This document shows positions 17,312-25,449 of a stretch of DNA of 64,000 nt, piece after piece. The DNA comes from Desulfopila inferna (GTDB lineage Bacteria; Desulfobacterota; Desulfobulbia; Desulfobulbales; Desulfocapsaceae). The position numbers were made by a program, and so were the translations under genes. The notes beneath the pieces were generated by a model that worked only from the letters and a program-made list of their open reading frames with translations, was not told where the DNA came from and ran no database searches. The stretch lies in assembly GCF_016919005.1 (NCBI RefSeq), contig NZ_JAFFQE010000002.1:806001-870000 (forward strand). Reading direction: 5' to 3'. Positions within the stretch are counted from its first letter, which is position 1, and each line of letters begins with the position of its first letter.

Positions 17312-18484
17312 ATGCACAATCTTACTAAAGAGCTGAATGAGATTAGAAATCAGTTGTCATACTCAAAACGGTTAGGATTGTTTCTAGGTGCCGGCACATC
17401 AAAATCTATTGGCATTTCTGATATTGCCAAATTGACTAAAACAGTCGAAAAAAATTTGAATAAAGCTGATGGTGAGGTGTATGAAAAATTGAAACTTTGT
17501 TTTCCTGATGACAGTAATGGCTATGAAACAATAGAGGACTATCTCAACCAATTAAGATTAATACGAAAAATTACTTTTGAACAAGCAAATAGAGAATTTC
17601 ATGAGATTGATGGAGAACAAGCTAAGGAACTAGATATTCGAATCTGTAGTGAAATATATAAAATCATATCAGCCGAAGAGGAGATGGCTGATCCGACAGT
17701 TCCACTGAAATTTGCGGCATGGCTGAATTGGTTGAGTAGAGATTATCCAAAAGAAATTTTCACAACGAATTATGATTTAATCTTTGAAAAAGCTTTTGAG
17801 AGTTTGATGATACCATATTTTGATGGATTTGTTGGCTCATATGAGCCATTTTTCTTACCAGAAACAATTGAAAAAGAAGCAACTTCTGAAACCCCGCCTT
17901 CTTCTTGGATTAGGCTCTGGAAACTTCACGGTTCTTTGAGCTGGTTTTGGAAACCTGATAGTGAAGGGAATAAAGATAGGATAATTAGACTTGGATCAAA
18001 TATAAAACCAAAAGGTCTGTATGATGAAATTGTTATATATCCTTCTAGAGAAAAATACGAATCATCAAGAAAACAACCTTTTATATCATACTTTGACAGA
18101 CTAAAGTCATTTCTAAACGATGGGGAGCGCCTTTTTATAATAAATGGGTACTCTTTTTCTGATGATCACATCAATGCTCAAATCTTTGACAGCCTACGCC
18201 ATAATAACAGGCTTCATGTAATGGTATTTTTCTATTCTGATAAATCGTTAGAAAAGCTTGTTAAGGAAGGAAGAATCTATCCAAATTTAAGTGTATATGG
18301 AGCAAAGAAAGCAATCATAAATGGCATCGTTGGGAAATGGGATGAAGAGTCTGTAAGTGAATTAAGTAAAGATTTTTGGGACAATACAAAGAAGAAACTT
18401 ATGCTTGGCGATTTTAAAGAATTAATTAGGTTTTTCCTTGTTTGCTCTGGGCGAAAAGAGAAACTTGAAGAGGAGGTTTCTTAA
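17312..18484 (+). CDS. SIR2-like NADase, antiphage type
   Basis: A 390-residue SIR2-fold protein: FLGAGTSKSIG near residue 23 is the NAD-binding loop, EIFTTNYD near 150 carries the conserved Asn, and LWKLHGSLSW near 207 the catalytic His. No zinc-binding cysteines of deacetylase sirtuins are seen, as in defence SIR2 proteins that degrade NAD+ on infection. A strong GAGGAG lies before the ATG. HerA follows after three bases. SIR2 with HerA is a known antiphage pair in which the two proteins form a complex. The last 120 residues are unassigned. Confidence 0.9.
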   Translation: MHNLTKELNEIRNQLSYSKRLGLFLGAGTSKSIGISDIAKLTKTVEKNLNKADGEVYEKLKLCFPDDSNGYETIEDYLNQLRLIRKITFEQANREFHEIDGEQAKELDIRICSEIYKIISAEEEMADPTVPLKFAAWLNWLSRDYPKEIFTTNYDLIFEKAFESLMIPYFDGFVGSYEPFFLPETIEKEATSETPPSSWIRLWKLHGSLSWFWKPDSEGNKDRIIRLGSNIKPKGLYDEIVIYPSREKYESSRKQPFISYFDRLKSFLNDGERLFIINGYSFSDDHINAQIFDSLRHNNRLHVMVFFYSDKSLEKLVKEGRIYPNLSVYGAKKAIINGIVGKWDEESVSELSKDFWDNTKKKLMLGDFKELIRFFLVCSGRKEKLEEEVS

Positions 18485-18487
18485 CAT

Positions 18488-20266
18488 ATGAAAAAAGATA
18501 TCACATATTTAGGTAGAGTGATAAATGTTAGTAGCTCGACAGTGGAAGTTGAGATTGATAAAGAAATACCTTCAGCTGCACCAATCATCAATGGAAGGGT
18601 CTATAAACTTGGACAAATAGGAACTTTTGTAAAGTTTCCTATTGGGAATTTAACCTTATTTGGCATTGTTACTTCGGTAACCAATATACCAAGTACAGTT
18701 GACATTGACGGCTATGAGCCTGATATAGGCTCAAGATTCTTACAACTCCAATTAGTTGGGGAACGGTTGGGTGATACAGGGTTCCAGAAAGGTATCGGTA
18801 CTTTTCCAACCATTAACGATGAAGTTCATATTGTTGTGGAGGATGATTTAAAAACGATATACGGAAACAAACAAGATGGGTTGATTGAAATCGGTAAACA
18901 CTCAGCCTCAGATAATTTATCAGTATTTCTAGATTTGCATCATTTAGTTCTACGCCATAGTGCTATTCTAGGGTCGACAGGTAGCGGCAAATCAAACACG
19001 ACTGCTAAAATTCTTTCAAATATTTTAAACTCATACCCTGGCTCAAGGATAGTATTAATTGATCCACATGGAGAATATTCTTCTGCTTTTAAAGGAAAGG
19101 TAAAAGTTTTTAAAATCAATGGAAGCTCCAATCCATTATATATTCCATTTTGGGCGATGAATTTTGATGAGCTGTCGTTTTTTTTGGTGGGTAGGCAACA
19201 AGGTGCAGAGAGACCTGAGGATAAAAGGCTAAGGGAAGAAATTGTAAAACTGAAAAAAGATAGTGCAAATAAGTTAAAAGCAGGAGCTGTTGAGACAAAA
19301 TATATTACTGAAGACTCGCCGATTCCATTTGACATAAGGAAAATGTGGTACACATTTAATCGAGAAATTTACGCTACTTACAGTAGTAATTCTGATCACC
19401 AAGCATCAACTGAATGCCTCACTAGGGAAGGAGACGCTAAGACCCTAACTCCTGCTATTTTTGAACCTTATAGTTCTACAAACACAGCACCCTTTAAATC
19501 AAAACAACAAACCATGTTTGCTTATGAAAAAAAACTCTTCTCAAGATTGAAAGATACAAATTATGATTTCATGTTCAATCCTGGTCCATATTACTCAGCT
19601 TCAACTGATAAAGATATAGATCATCTGCTTAGGGAGTGGATAGATCATAACAATCGACTAACGATACTTGATTTAAATGAAGTTCCTTTTGAACTGACTG
19701 ATATTACCGTTGGTTTGATAACTAGATTTTTATTTGACTCAATGTACTGGGGAAGAAACGAAAGCTACACTGGAAGGAATAGACCATTGCTTATGGTATA
19801 TGAAGAGGCCCATTCATATCTTCCAAAAACAGAAACTTCTCCCAATATTTACGGTTATGCGAGAAAAGCTGTTGAAAAATTATTTAAAGAGGGAAGAAAA
19901 TTTGGAATTGGTGCTATGGTTATCACTCAAAGACCATCAGAAATTTCCCAAACTATTTTAGCTCAAGTAGGTACATTTATAGCCTTACGGTTAACTAATA
20001 GTAGTGATAAATCTACTGTACAGTCAGCTGCTCCCAATAATATGACTACGTTGATGGATCTTCTACCGTCCCTTCGAATTGGAGAGTCAATCATCGTAGG
20101 CGAGTCGATCAATATCCCTTCAAGAGTTAAGATTGAATTAATGGAACCTCGCCCAAGTAGCAACGACCCAGATCTAGTAAATAGTTGGACAAAGGAATTT
20201 AAAGCCAATAAAAAAAATTATACAAAAGTTGTGAAAGCTCTAAGAGAGAAAAAACATATAAAATGA
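18488..20266 (+). CDS. HerA-like hexameric ATPase / translocase
   Basis: A 592-residue DUF87/HerA-type ATPase. The N-terminal 130 residues form the HAS-like barrel (YLGRVINVSSSTVEVEID, LGQIGTFVKFPIG). Walker A is GSTGSGKSNTTA near residue 162, Walker B is LLMVYEEAHSYLP near 434, and GAMVITQRPSEIS near 480 is the sensor region, followed by an arginine-rich segment. A long insertion (residues about 215-350) separates the motifs. Start ATG lies three bases after the SIR2 stop. It is expected to assemble with SIR2; the operon adds KTSC and nuclease genes downstream. Confidence 0.93.
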   Translation: MKKDITYLGRVINVSSSTVEVEIDKEIPSAAPIINGRVYKLGQIGTFVKFPIGNLTLFGIVTSVTNIPSTVDIDGYEPDIGSRFLQLQLVGERLGDTGFQKGIGTFPTINDEVHIVVEDDLKTIYGNKQDGLIEIGKHSASDNLSVFLDLHHLVLRHSAILGSTGSGKSNTTAKILSNILNSYPGSRIVLIDPHGEYSSAFKGKVKVFKINGSSNPLYIPFWAMNFDELSFFLVGRQQGAERPEDKRLREEIVKLKKDSANKLKAGAVETKYITEDSPIPFDIRKMWYTFNREIYATYSSNSDHQASTECLTREGDAKTLTPAIFEPYSSTNTAPFKSKQQTMFAYEKKLFSRLKDTNYDFMFNPGPYYSASTDKDIDHLLREWIDHNNRLTILDLNEVPFELTDITVGLITRFLFDSMYWGRNESYTGRNRPLLMVYEEAHSYLPKTETSPNIYGYARKAVEKLFKEGRKFGIGAMVITQRPSEISQTILAQVGTFIALRLTNSSDKSTVQSAAPNNMTTLMDLLPSLRIGESIIVGESINIPSRVKIELMEPRPSSNDPDLVNSWTKEFKANKKNYTKVVKALREKKHIK

Positions 20267-20275
20267 GGTGGGAAT

Positions 20276-20488
20276 ATGGAACGAATATCTGTGGAGTCCT
20301 CTAATATAGAAAGTGTTGGTTATGATCCTGATAATGCGATTCTGCAAATTGCTTTTCTTAGTGGAGCTGTATATGAATATTTTGATGTATCTGAGTACAT
20401 TTATGATGAATTGATGGCAGCTGACTCAAAGGGTAAATATGCAAATAAAAACATATATAAGCATTTTAATTATCAGAGGATTGGCTAA
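20276..20488 (+). CDS. KTSC-domain protein
   Basis: A 70-residue protein consisting almost only of a KTSC domain: SSNIESVGYDPDNAILQIAF, then GAVYEYFDVSEYIYDELM and SKGKYANKNIYKHF. The domain is named for a Lys-Thr-Ser-Cys motif seen in some members; here the equivalent is SKGKYANK, lacking the Cys. KTSC modules are often fused to lysyl-tRNA synthetases or sit beside nucleases and their role is unclear. AGGTGGGAAT precedes the ATG, nine bases after HerA and two before the nuclease gene, so it is an integral operon member. Confidence 0.85.
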   Translation: MERISVESSNIESVGYDPDNAILQIAFLSGAVYEYFDVSEYIYDELMAADSKGKYANKNIYKHFNYQRIG

Positions 20489-20490
20489 AA

Positions 20491-21525
20491 ATGTCATCAA
20501 AGATAAGACTTAATCAAAAGTTAAAAAGAGTAGAACTAAAAAGTTTTGAAATAGAAAATCAGATTGTATTTGAGTTTTTTAACAAGCTACAGGTTGATCA
20601 ACGAGACGACCAACTATTAAAAGCACTTTATATCGGTGTGTTGGCATTAATAGAAGACCGATTATCTGCGTTTCTAGCGAAAACTTCGAACGAACTTGGT
20701 ACTGAGCTTGAAAGTTTAAAAATGATTTTCGATATGAAGCAGGAACTTTTTTATAAAACCGCAATCAAAGGAGTGCTTGGGGAAGAAGAGTGTGCTGAAT
20801 ATTTGACTAATCTTGTAGAGGAAAAGAAACTTAATGACACTATCACATTAACGGGAAATTTAGCAGGAGTTTTACCTAAAAATAAAACTGGGGATATAGT
20901 TTGTCAGCTAAATAATGATCCTGGAGTAAGTATAGTTGTTGAATGCAAATTTGATAAAAGCTTAAAACTTGGTGATATATCCCAGAAAGATGTATTTACT
21001 AAGAAGATTGATACTGCTTGGAGCCAAATGCTGGAGTCTCAAGTAAATAGGGGGTCTAAGGCAAGTATAATTGTATTTGATGTATCTTTGGTAGATAATA
21101 GTATTATTAATCGATTTGGGGGTGTTGGGTATATCGAAGAGATTGGTTTTGTATCTATTATCGATTCGCAAAAAGGTGATTATAGGAACCTTAGCATAGC
21201 ATATTTATTAGCAAGGGACCTTGTTTTAAACTCTAAAGCTATCGAGTATAATCCACAATTATTGCGAATATTGATTAATAGAATTCTCAAAGATATCAAG
21301 GATTCATTTTTGATTAGAAGTTTAGTTGAGAGGAACATTTCGACGAATAAGGAAATTTTGAAGCAGTTAGAAAAATCCTTTTTATCAATGGAGTTTAACT
21401 ATAAATATCTTACAAAGTTCTTATCTGATGGGATCTTGACTAATGAAGACTTACTAGATTTTTATATGTCGGAGGATATTAAGGAGAAATATAAGATTCT
21501 TGAAAAAGAGATTATTGACTTATAG
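20491..21525 (+). CDS. Predicted PD-(D/E)XK-type nuclease of the SIR2-HerA operon
   Basis: A 344-residue protein. A conserved-looking core is GVLGEEECAEYL (Glu near residue 95), NKTGDIVCQL (Asp near 134) and SIVVECKFDK (E-x-K near 151-153), the order and spacing of a PD-(D/E)XK nuclease. The N-terminal 85 residues are helical and may dimerise; the C-terminal 120 residues are helical and charged. ATG is two bases after the KTSC stop, so it is coupled. No named family was recognised. It is the last gene of the element before the right attachment site. Confidence 0.7.
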   Translation: MSSKIRLNQKLKRVELKSFEIENQIVFEFFNKLQVDQRDDQLLKALYIGVLALIEDRLSAFLAKTSNELGTELESLKMIFDMKQELFYKTAIKGVLGEEECAEYLTNLVEEKKLNDTITLTGNLAGVLPKNKTGDIVCQLNNDPGVSIVVECKFDKSLKLGDISQKDVFTKKIDTAWSQMLESQVNRGSKASIIVFDVSLVDNSIINRFGGVGYIEEIGFVSIIDSQKGDYRNLSIAYLLARDLVLNSKAIEYNPQLLRILINRILKDIKDSFLIRSLVERNISTNKEILKQLEKSFLSMEFNYKYLTKFLSDGILTNEDLLDFYMSEDIKEKYKILEKEIIDL

Positions 21526-21761
21526 ATAATTCTTGTCAATTATTTCAGGCCTGTTGCTATTAAGAAATAAAAATTAAAGAAGATCTTCTGAAAACTGCCA
21601 TTTATTAGTTCTGTATGTTTTTTAGGATTTGTGATTGTAGTTAATGGTAATAAGGAAACAACAGCTAATGATGACATAAAGGGTACCTTTTGGAGTACTT
21701 TTTTACTATTTATGGGCTTGTTGTGCTATTAATTCACCGATATCACACATTATTTGTCGTT

Positions 21762-21780
21762 GGTTAGACTCCGACCTCCG
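21762..21780 (+). other. attR-like copy of the tRNA 3' sequence
   Basis: ggttagactccgacctccg matches the tRNA-Leu T-arm and acceptor (5582-5600) at 17 of 19 positions. Unlike a normal attR it is not followed by the tRNA end (GCACCA) but by coding sequence of an mscS-type gene on the minus strand, whose stop codon (complement of 21764-21766) lies inside the att sequence. Confidence 0.75.
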
Positions 21781-23537
21781 CATCGTCTATAAGGAAGAAA
21801 AAGCCGGAAAATACATCGCTGACAAGTTTCTGTGCCCCGAAGCCGATGGCCAGTCCAACGACTCCTGCTCCCGCCAGCAGCGGTCCGATTTCAACACCCC
21901 TGGTGGAAAGAATCGTCAAGATCACCATGATTACCAGAACAGTGCCGATGAATTTACGTACCATCGGCAGCAGGGTAGAGGCCCTTCCTCGGGATACCGG
22001 GCTGCCCCATTCGCTATCCTGGTCCTCCTCTGTCGACTCATGGGGTTCCTCCTCGAGCAGTTTTTTCTCTATATATCCTGCGATGAAACGCCAGGCGAGC
22101 AGGGCAAGGGCAAGGGTCACCAGCGAACGGAAGACAACCTCCGTAACCGTGGAAACATATGGCAACGGATATCCCCACATAAGCAGAAACCAGCCGAACA
22201 GCGCAAAAACAATAGCCACCCTCACCCCTCTGAAGATTTTGACAATCAGCAATCGCTCCTTTTCCTCCGCACTCGGCTCCTCAGAGGATACGCGCCTCTC
22301 CCCTTCTTTCGGGTCGTGATAAATTTTCAAAATCCTGACAATCGTTGCCACCACCCAATGGCTGATGCGGTCAAGGACCAGAAAGAGGGGGAATACCAGC
22401 AGACTGAGCAGGAAGGCCTGTCTTTCCAGCTGTATCGCCATGATCTGGTGATGAAGAAATATGACCCAGACGGTAAGGAGGTAGAGAAGTGCCGGAATAT
22501 GCCAGAGCCTGGCGAATTGGCGAACAAGCCAGTTGCCCCCAGTGTCGATCGTCTCCGCAGAGATGATATAGTCGGCAATCCTCCGGCGGTTGGCAATAAG
22601 TATTATCGCAGTAAAAAGCAGAAGCAGCGAGCCCAGGGTGATAACGATCACAGTCACTCCCTCTGCAGGCATGCCCAGTTCGGAGACCACTGCTATACAG
22701 CTGAAACTCACAACGACATATCCCAAAACAAAAAGCATGGTCCTGTGGACAGTCCTGGCTGTTTCATCGCTTATATCTAGGAGCCGCAGGGCTGCAACAG
22801 ATGGTGAACAGACAAGATGAGAAATGAGCAACCCGATTCGTATGGTCAGAATTGTCAACAGTACTGCCAGAAATAGATAGCGGCTGCCGTCGAGCTCCGT
22901 TAGGGGGGTGAGATAAAAGAGCAGAAAGACGATAACTGCAAAAACTGCCAGATCGGCCATTCCCGTAACCATTCGGAGGAGCCCTGCCCCGAACCGCATA
23001 TAGCTGCCAAGCTTCGGTATTTCGCCCCCCTCTGATTGCTCGTGAAAACTCGGAGTCAACTTTCTGAAGAACAGCACGGCGAAATATCCCGCCACGAAAA
23101 TCAGCATGATATACATGACATTGAAAAATGCGGAGAGAAAACCTGTTGTATTGCCAAAGCGGAGAAAGACGTTGCCGAGATACTCAGGCAGGCGGGATAC
23201 AGAACGTACAAGTGCCTCGCCCCTGGTTTCCACCAGCTCCTTATCGTCTGAATCGAAAAGATGCAGCCACCCTACGATCACGCCGTAGGGTGTCGATGCC
23301 CCTTTTCCCTCGGCCTGCTCCCGGGGCCTCGCCGTGTCGGTCAGCTCGACAATCAACAGATCTCTTGCCTGCTCATCACTGAGCCTGGCCAGTAGAGAAC
23401 TGATTTCTTCCTGGTTTACTCCCTCCAGGTTCCTATCAGCTTGCTTCAGTTTCTGCAGAATACGCGGAAGTTGTGATGACGATCAGGAGCAGGACAAAGA
23501 AGATCGAGACATTCATATACCGGATGGGCATCATCAT
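21764..23537 (-). pseudogene. MscS-family mechanosensitive channel, broken at both ends
   Basis: The main frame (23356-21764) encodes many membrane segments and the MscS pore region, with GAGVVGLAIGFGAQKLVSDV followed by FSGFFFLIDD. It stops at AEVGV, just where the cytoplasmic beta and C-terminal domains should begin, so well over 100 residues are missing; the last codons come from the att sequence. At the other end a clean signal peptide (MNVSIFFVLLLIVITTSAYSA, from 23516) is in a different frame from the mature start (LQKLKQADRNLEGVNQEE), and the only start in the main frame is a TTG at 23356. A frameshift around 23455-23480 therefore also disrupts it. Probably non-functional. Confidence 0.85.
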
Positions 23538-23637
23538 AATCGCTACTTCTTGTCATTCACCTTCGCATTGAAAATAGCAGCGTATATTCAATGCGGAGAT
23601 GGCTTTAATCCTTGAATGCTGACAAAATCCCATAATG

Positions 23638-25194
23638 CTAATAATACAGGGCACCTGGAAGAAGCATGAAGAATCCGGCCTGAGTTCTTTTTAACCAGCT
23701 GGTAGAGGGTTCTTCCTGTAAAAACGATTGTTGGCCGTCGATATCTGCAACCCAGACAAGGCCGTCTGCTTCCAGAAGAACTTGCCAGCTGTTTTGGTGC
23801 TGCATATTTTCCAAAATCTGGTCGGCAAGCTCGTCAGCCAACACGGGAGAATCAACGATCATGGCTGCTTCCGTGTTCAGGTAAGCGGAGCGCAGGTTGA
23901 AATTGAGAGACCCGACATAGACTACGCGCCGGTCGAAAACAGCCGTTTTGGCGTGCAGGCCGAGTGCGGAGTCATCGTCACAGTATTCTCTGAGACCGAC
24001 CAGCTGCAGGCATGCCTTCGCATCCGGTCTCATTTCATATAACTCGATGCCGTGCCTGAGCATGTCTTTGCGCACCATGGCATAGCTGACATGATTGGGG
24101 AGAACATCATTTGAGGCCATGGAGTTGGTCAGGGCGCGCACGACAACGCCGCGCCGCCGGATGTCTTCGACCAGCTGCAGAACAGCCTCATCCAGCACGA
24201 AGTAGGCAGATTCAATCAGTATTTCTTCTCTGGTGTCGTCGGCAAGCTCCCGAAGGTACCCTGCCACTTTTTTCAGCCCCCCTGTATAGGCATCCTGTGT
24301 GCCGCCGGGAGCATCCGCCATAAAATCGGCCTGTGCCCACACCACATCCTCCAACAGCATTTGTCGGTAGTGCCTGAGGAGTTTTTCGGTTCCGGCCGGC
24401 AGAGGTGTTCTCAGCGGCGATTCAAGCCGCGATTGCATGAACTCCTCCAACGCCTTCGTTTCTCCCGTATATTCTATCAGCTCATCAACGGGTACAGCCC
24501 AGGGACTATTCCAGTACTCATTGAAGCTCCGGTTTACCTGTGTCACCACCGGCCCCACCGACAGCACATCCATGTCACTGAAATTGATGTGTTCGTTTGC
24601 TGCGAAATACTCATCGCCGATATTGCGGCCACCGGTGATGGCCACCGCTCCGTCGACTGCGAAGGTCTTGTTGTGCATGCGCCTGTTGAGCCGGTCGAAG
24701 TCAAAAGCGAAATTGAGCCACTTTCCCAATGCTGATCGCATGATAAAGGGATTGTATATTCGCACCTCGAGGTTCGGGTGGTGGTTGATTACCATCAACT
24801 GATCATTCCTGCCGCCTACGCTGAAGTCATCGAGCAGCAGCCGTACTGTTACGCCTCTGTCGGCGGCCCGCAGGAGTCCCTGCATCAAGAACCTGCCGCT
24901 CCTGTCGCTGTTCCAGATATAGTATTGCGCATCTATGCGTTGTTCAGCCATGTCGGCAAGGAGCATTCGCTCGGCAAGCGCCCTCTGGCCGTCGCGCAGC
25001 AACAGCAGCCCGGATTTTTCCGGATGGTCCTTGTTCGCAGCCGCTGAGAAATCAGCCAGCGTGGTATTCAGGTGCGGTTCCGGTCCAAGGGGCTGGTCTG
25101 AGCTTATAGCAGGGAGATTCTGCGCACAGCTGCAGAAAAAAATGAACGAGAACAGCTGTGCCAGGCGTATGCCCCTTGCAAAAAAATGCTTCAT
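23638..25194 (-). CDS. Phospholipase D-like lipoprotein (ClsC/YmdC type)
   Basis: A 518-residue protein with two HKD motifs: MHNKTFAVDG followed by AITGGRNIGDEYF near residue 171, and GLHAKTAVFD followed by YVGSLNFNLRS near residue 410. This matches the ClsC/YmdC branch of cardiolipin synthases, which transfer phosphatidyl groups. The N-terminus is a lipoprotein-type signal with lipobox FCSC near residue 23, so the enzyme is probably periplasmic and membrane-anchored, unlike cytoplasmic ClsC. It is a single gene, convergent with nothing and followed by the mscS remnant on the same strand. Confidence 0.88.
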   Translation of the reverse strand: MKHFFARGIRLAQLFSFIFFCSCAQNLPAISSDQPLGPEPHLNTTLADFSAAANKDHPEKSGLLLLRDGQRALAERMLLADMAEQRIDAQYYIWNSDRSGRFLMQGLLRAADRGVTVRLLLDDFSVGGRNDQLMVINHHPNLEVRIYNPFIMRSALGKWLNFAFDFDRLNRRMHNKTFAVDGAVAITGGRNIGDEYFAANEHINFSDMDVLSVGPVVTQVNRSFNEYWNSPWAVPVDELIEYTGETKALEEFMQSRLESPLRTPLPAGTEKLLRHYRQMLLEDVVWAQADFMADAPGGTQDAYTGGLKKVAGYLRELADDTREEILIESAYFVLDEAVLQLVEDIRRRGVVVRALTNSMASNDVLPNHVSYAMVRKDMLRHGIELYEMRPDAKACLQLVGLREYCDDDSALGLHAKTAVFDRRVVYVGSLNFNLRSAYLNTEAAMIVDSPVLADELADQILENMQHQNSWQVLLEADGLVWVADIDGQQSFLQEEPSTSWLKRTQAGFFMLLPGALYY

Positions 25195-25341
25195 AGATGA
25201 TCAAATTGATAAGTGTTGAAGACGAATCATCCGCCTCGCTCTCCGCTTTCGCTATATCCTCGAGCAGTGTCAATACAACAGTGCTTTCCTTCTCGTCTCA
25301 GTTCTGACCTTCTACAAAACACCTGCAGAAGGATATCTTAA

Positions 25342-25371
25342 TTGTAGCCTGTACGTAATTTTTGTTATACT
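25342..25371 (+). promoter_or_regulatory. Candidate promoter of the MltF-like gene
   Basis: TTGTAG (25342-25347), 18-base spacer, TATACT (25366-25371). It lies 78 bases before the ATG, in the divergent region shared with the phospholipase gene. Confidence 0.35.
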
Positions 25372-25449
25372 CGGAAATATACTAGTTTACGAAAATAGCG
25401 CGGAAGCCACCGACCTGTTGGCGGCAACCTCATTCGTTTCTACACGCAT

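Larger units (their letters stand above)
5582..21780 (+). mobile_element. tRNA-Leu-integrated defence-carrying element (~16 kb)
   Basis: Bounded on the left by an intact tRNA-Leu and an adjacent integrase and on the right by a 17/19 match to the tRNA 3' region. The interior is much richer in A and T than the flanking chromosome. It contains an integrase, AlpA-like excision/regulatory protein and a DUF4373-type replication protein, but no capsid, tail or conjugation genes, so it is satellite-like or an integrative island rather than a full phage or ICE. The right two thirds encode a defence island (about 10.9-21.5 kb). The right junction is irregular: it cuts an mscS-type gene instead of following a displaced tRNA 3' end. 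Confidence 0.85.

Noticed and set aside
22040-22780. 246-residue + strand frame inside mscS
   Set aside because: Antisense to the mscS remnant; composition is a mirror of hydrophobic codons.
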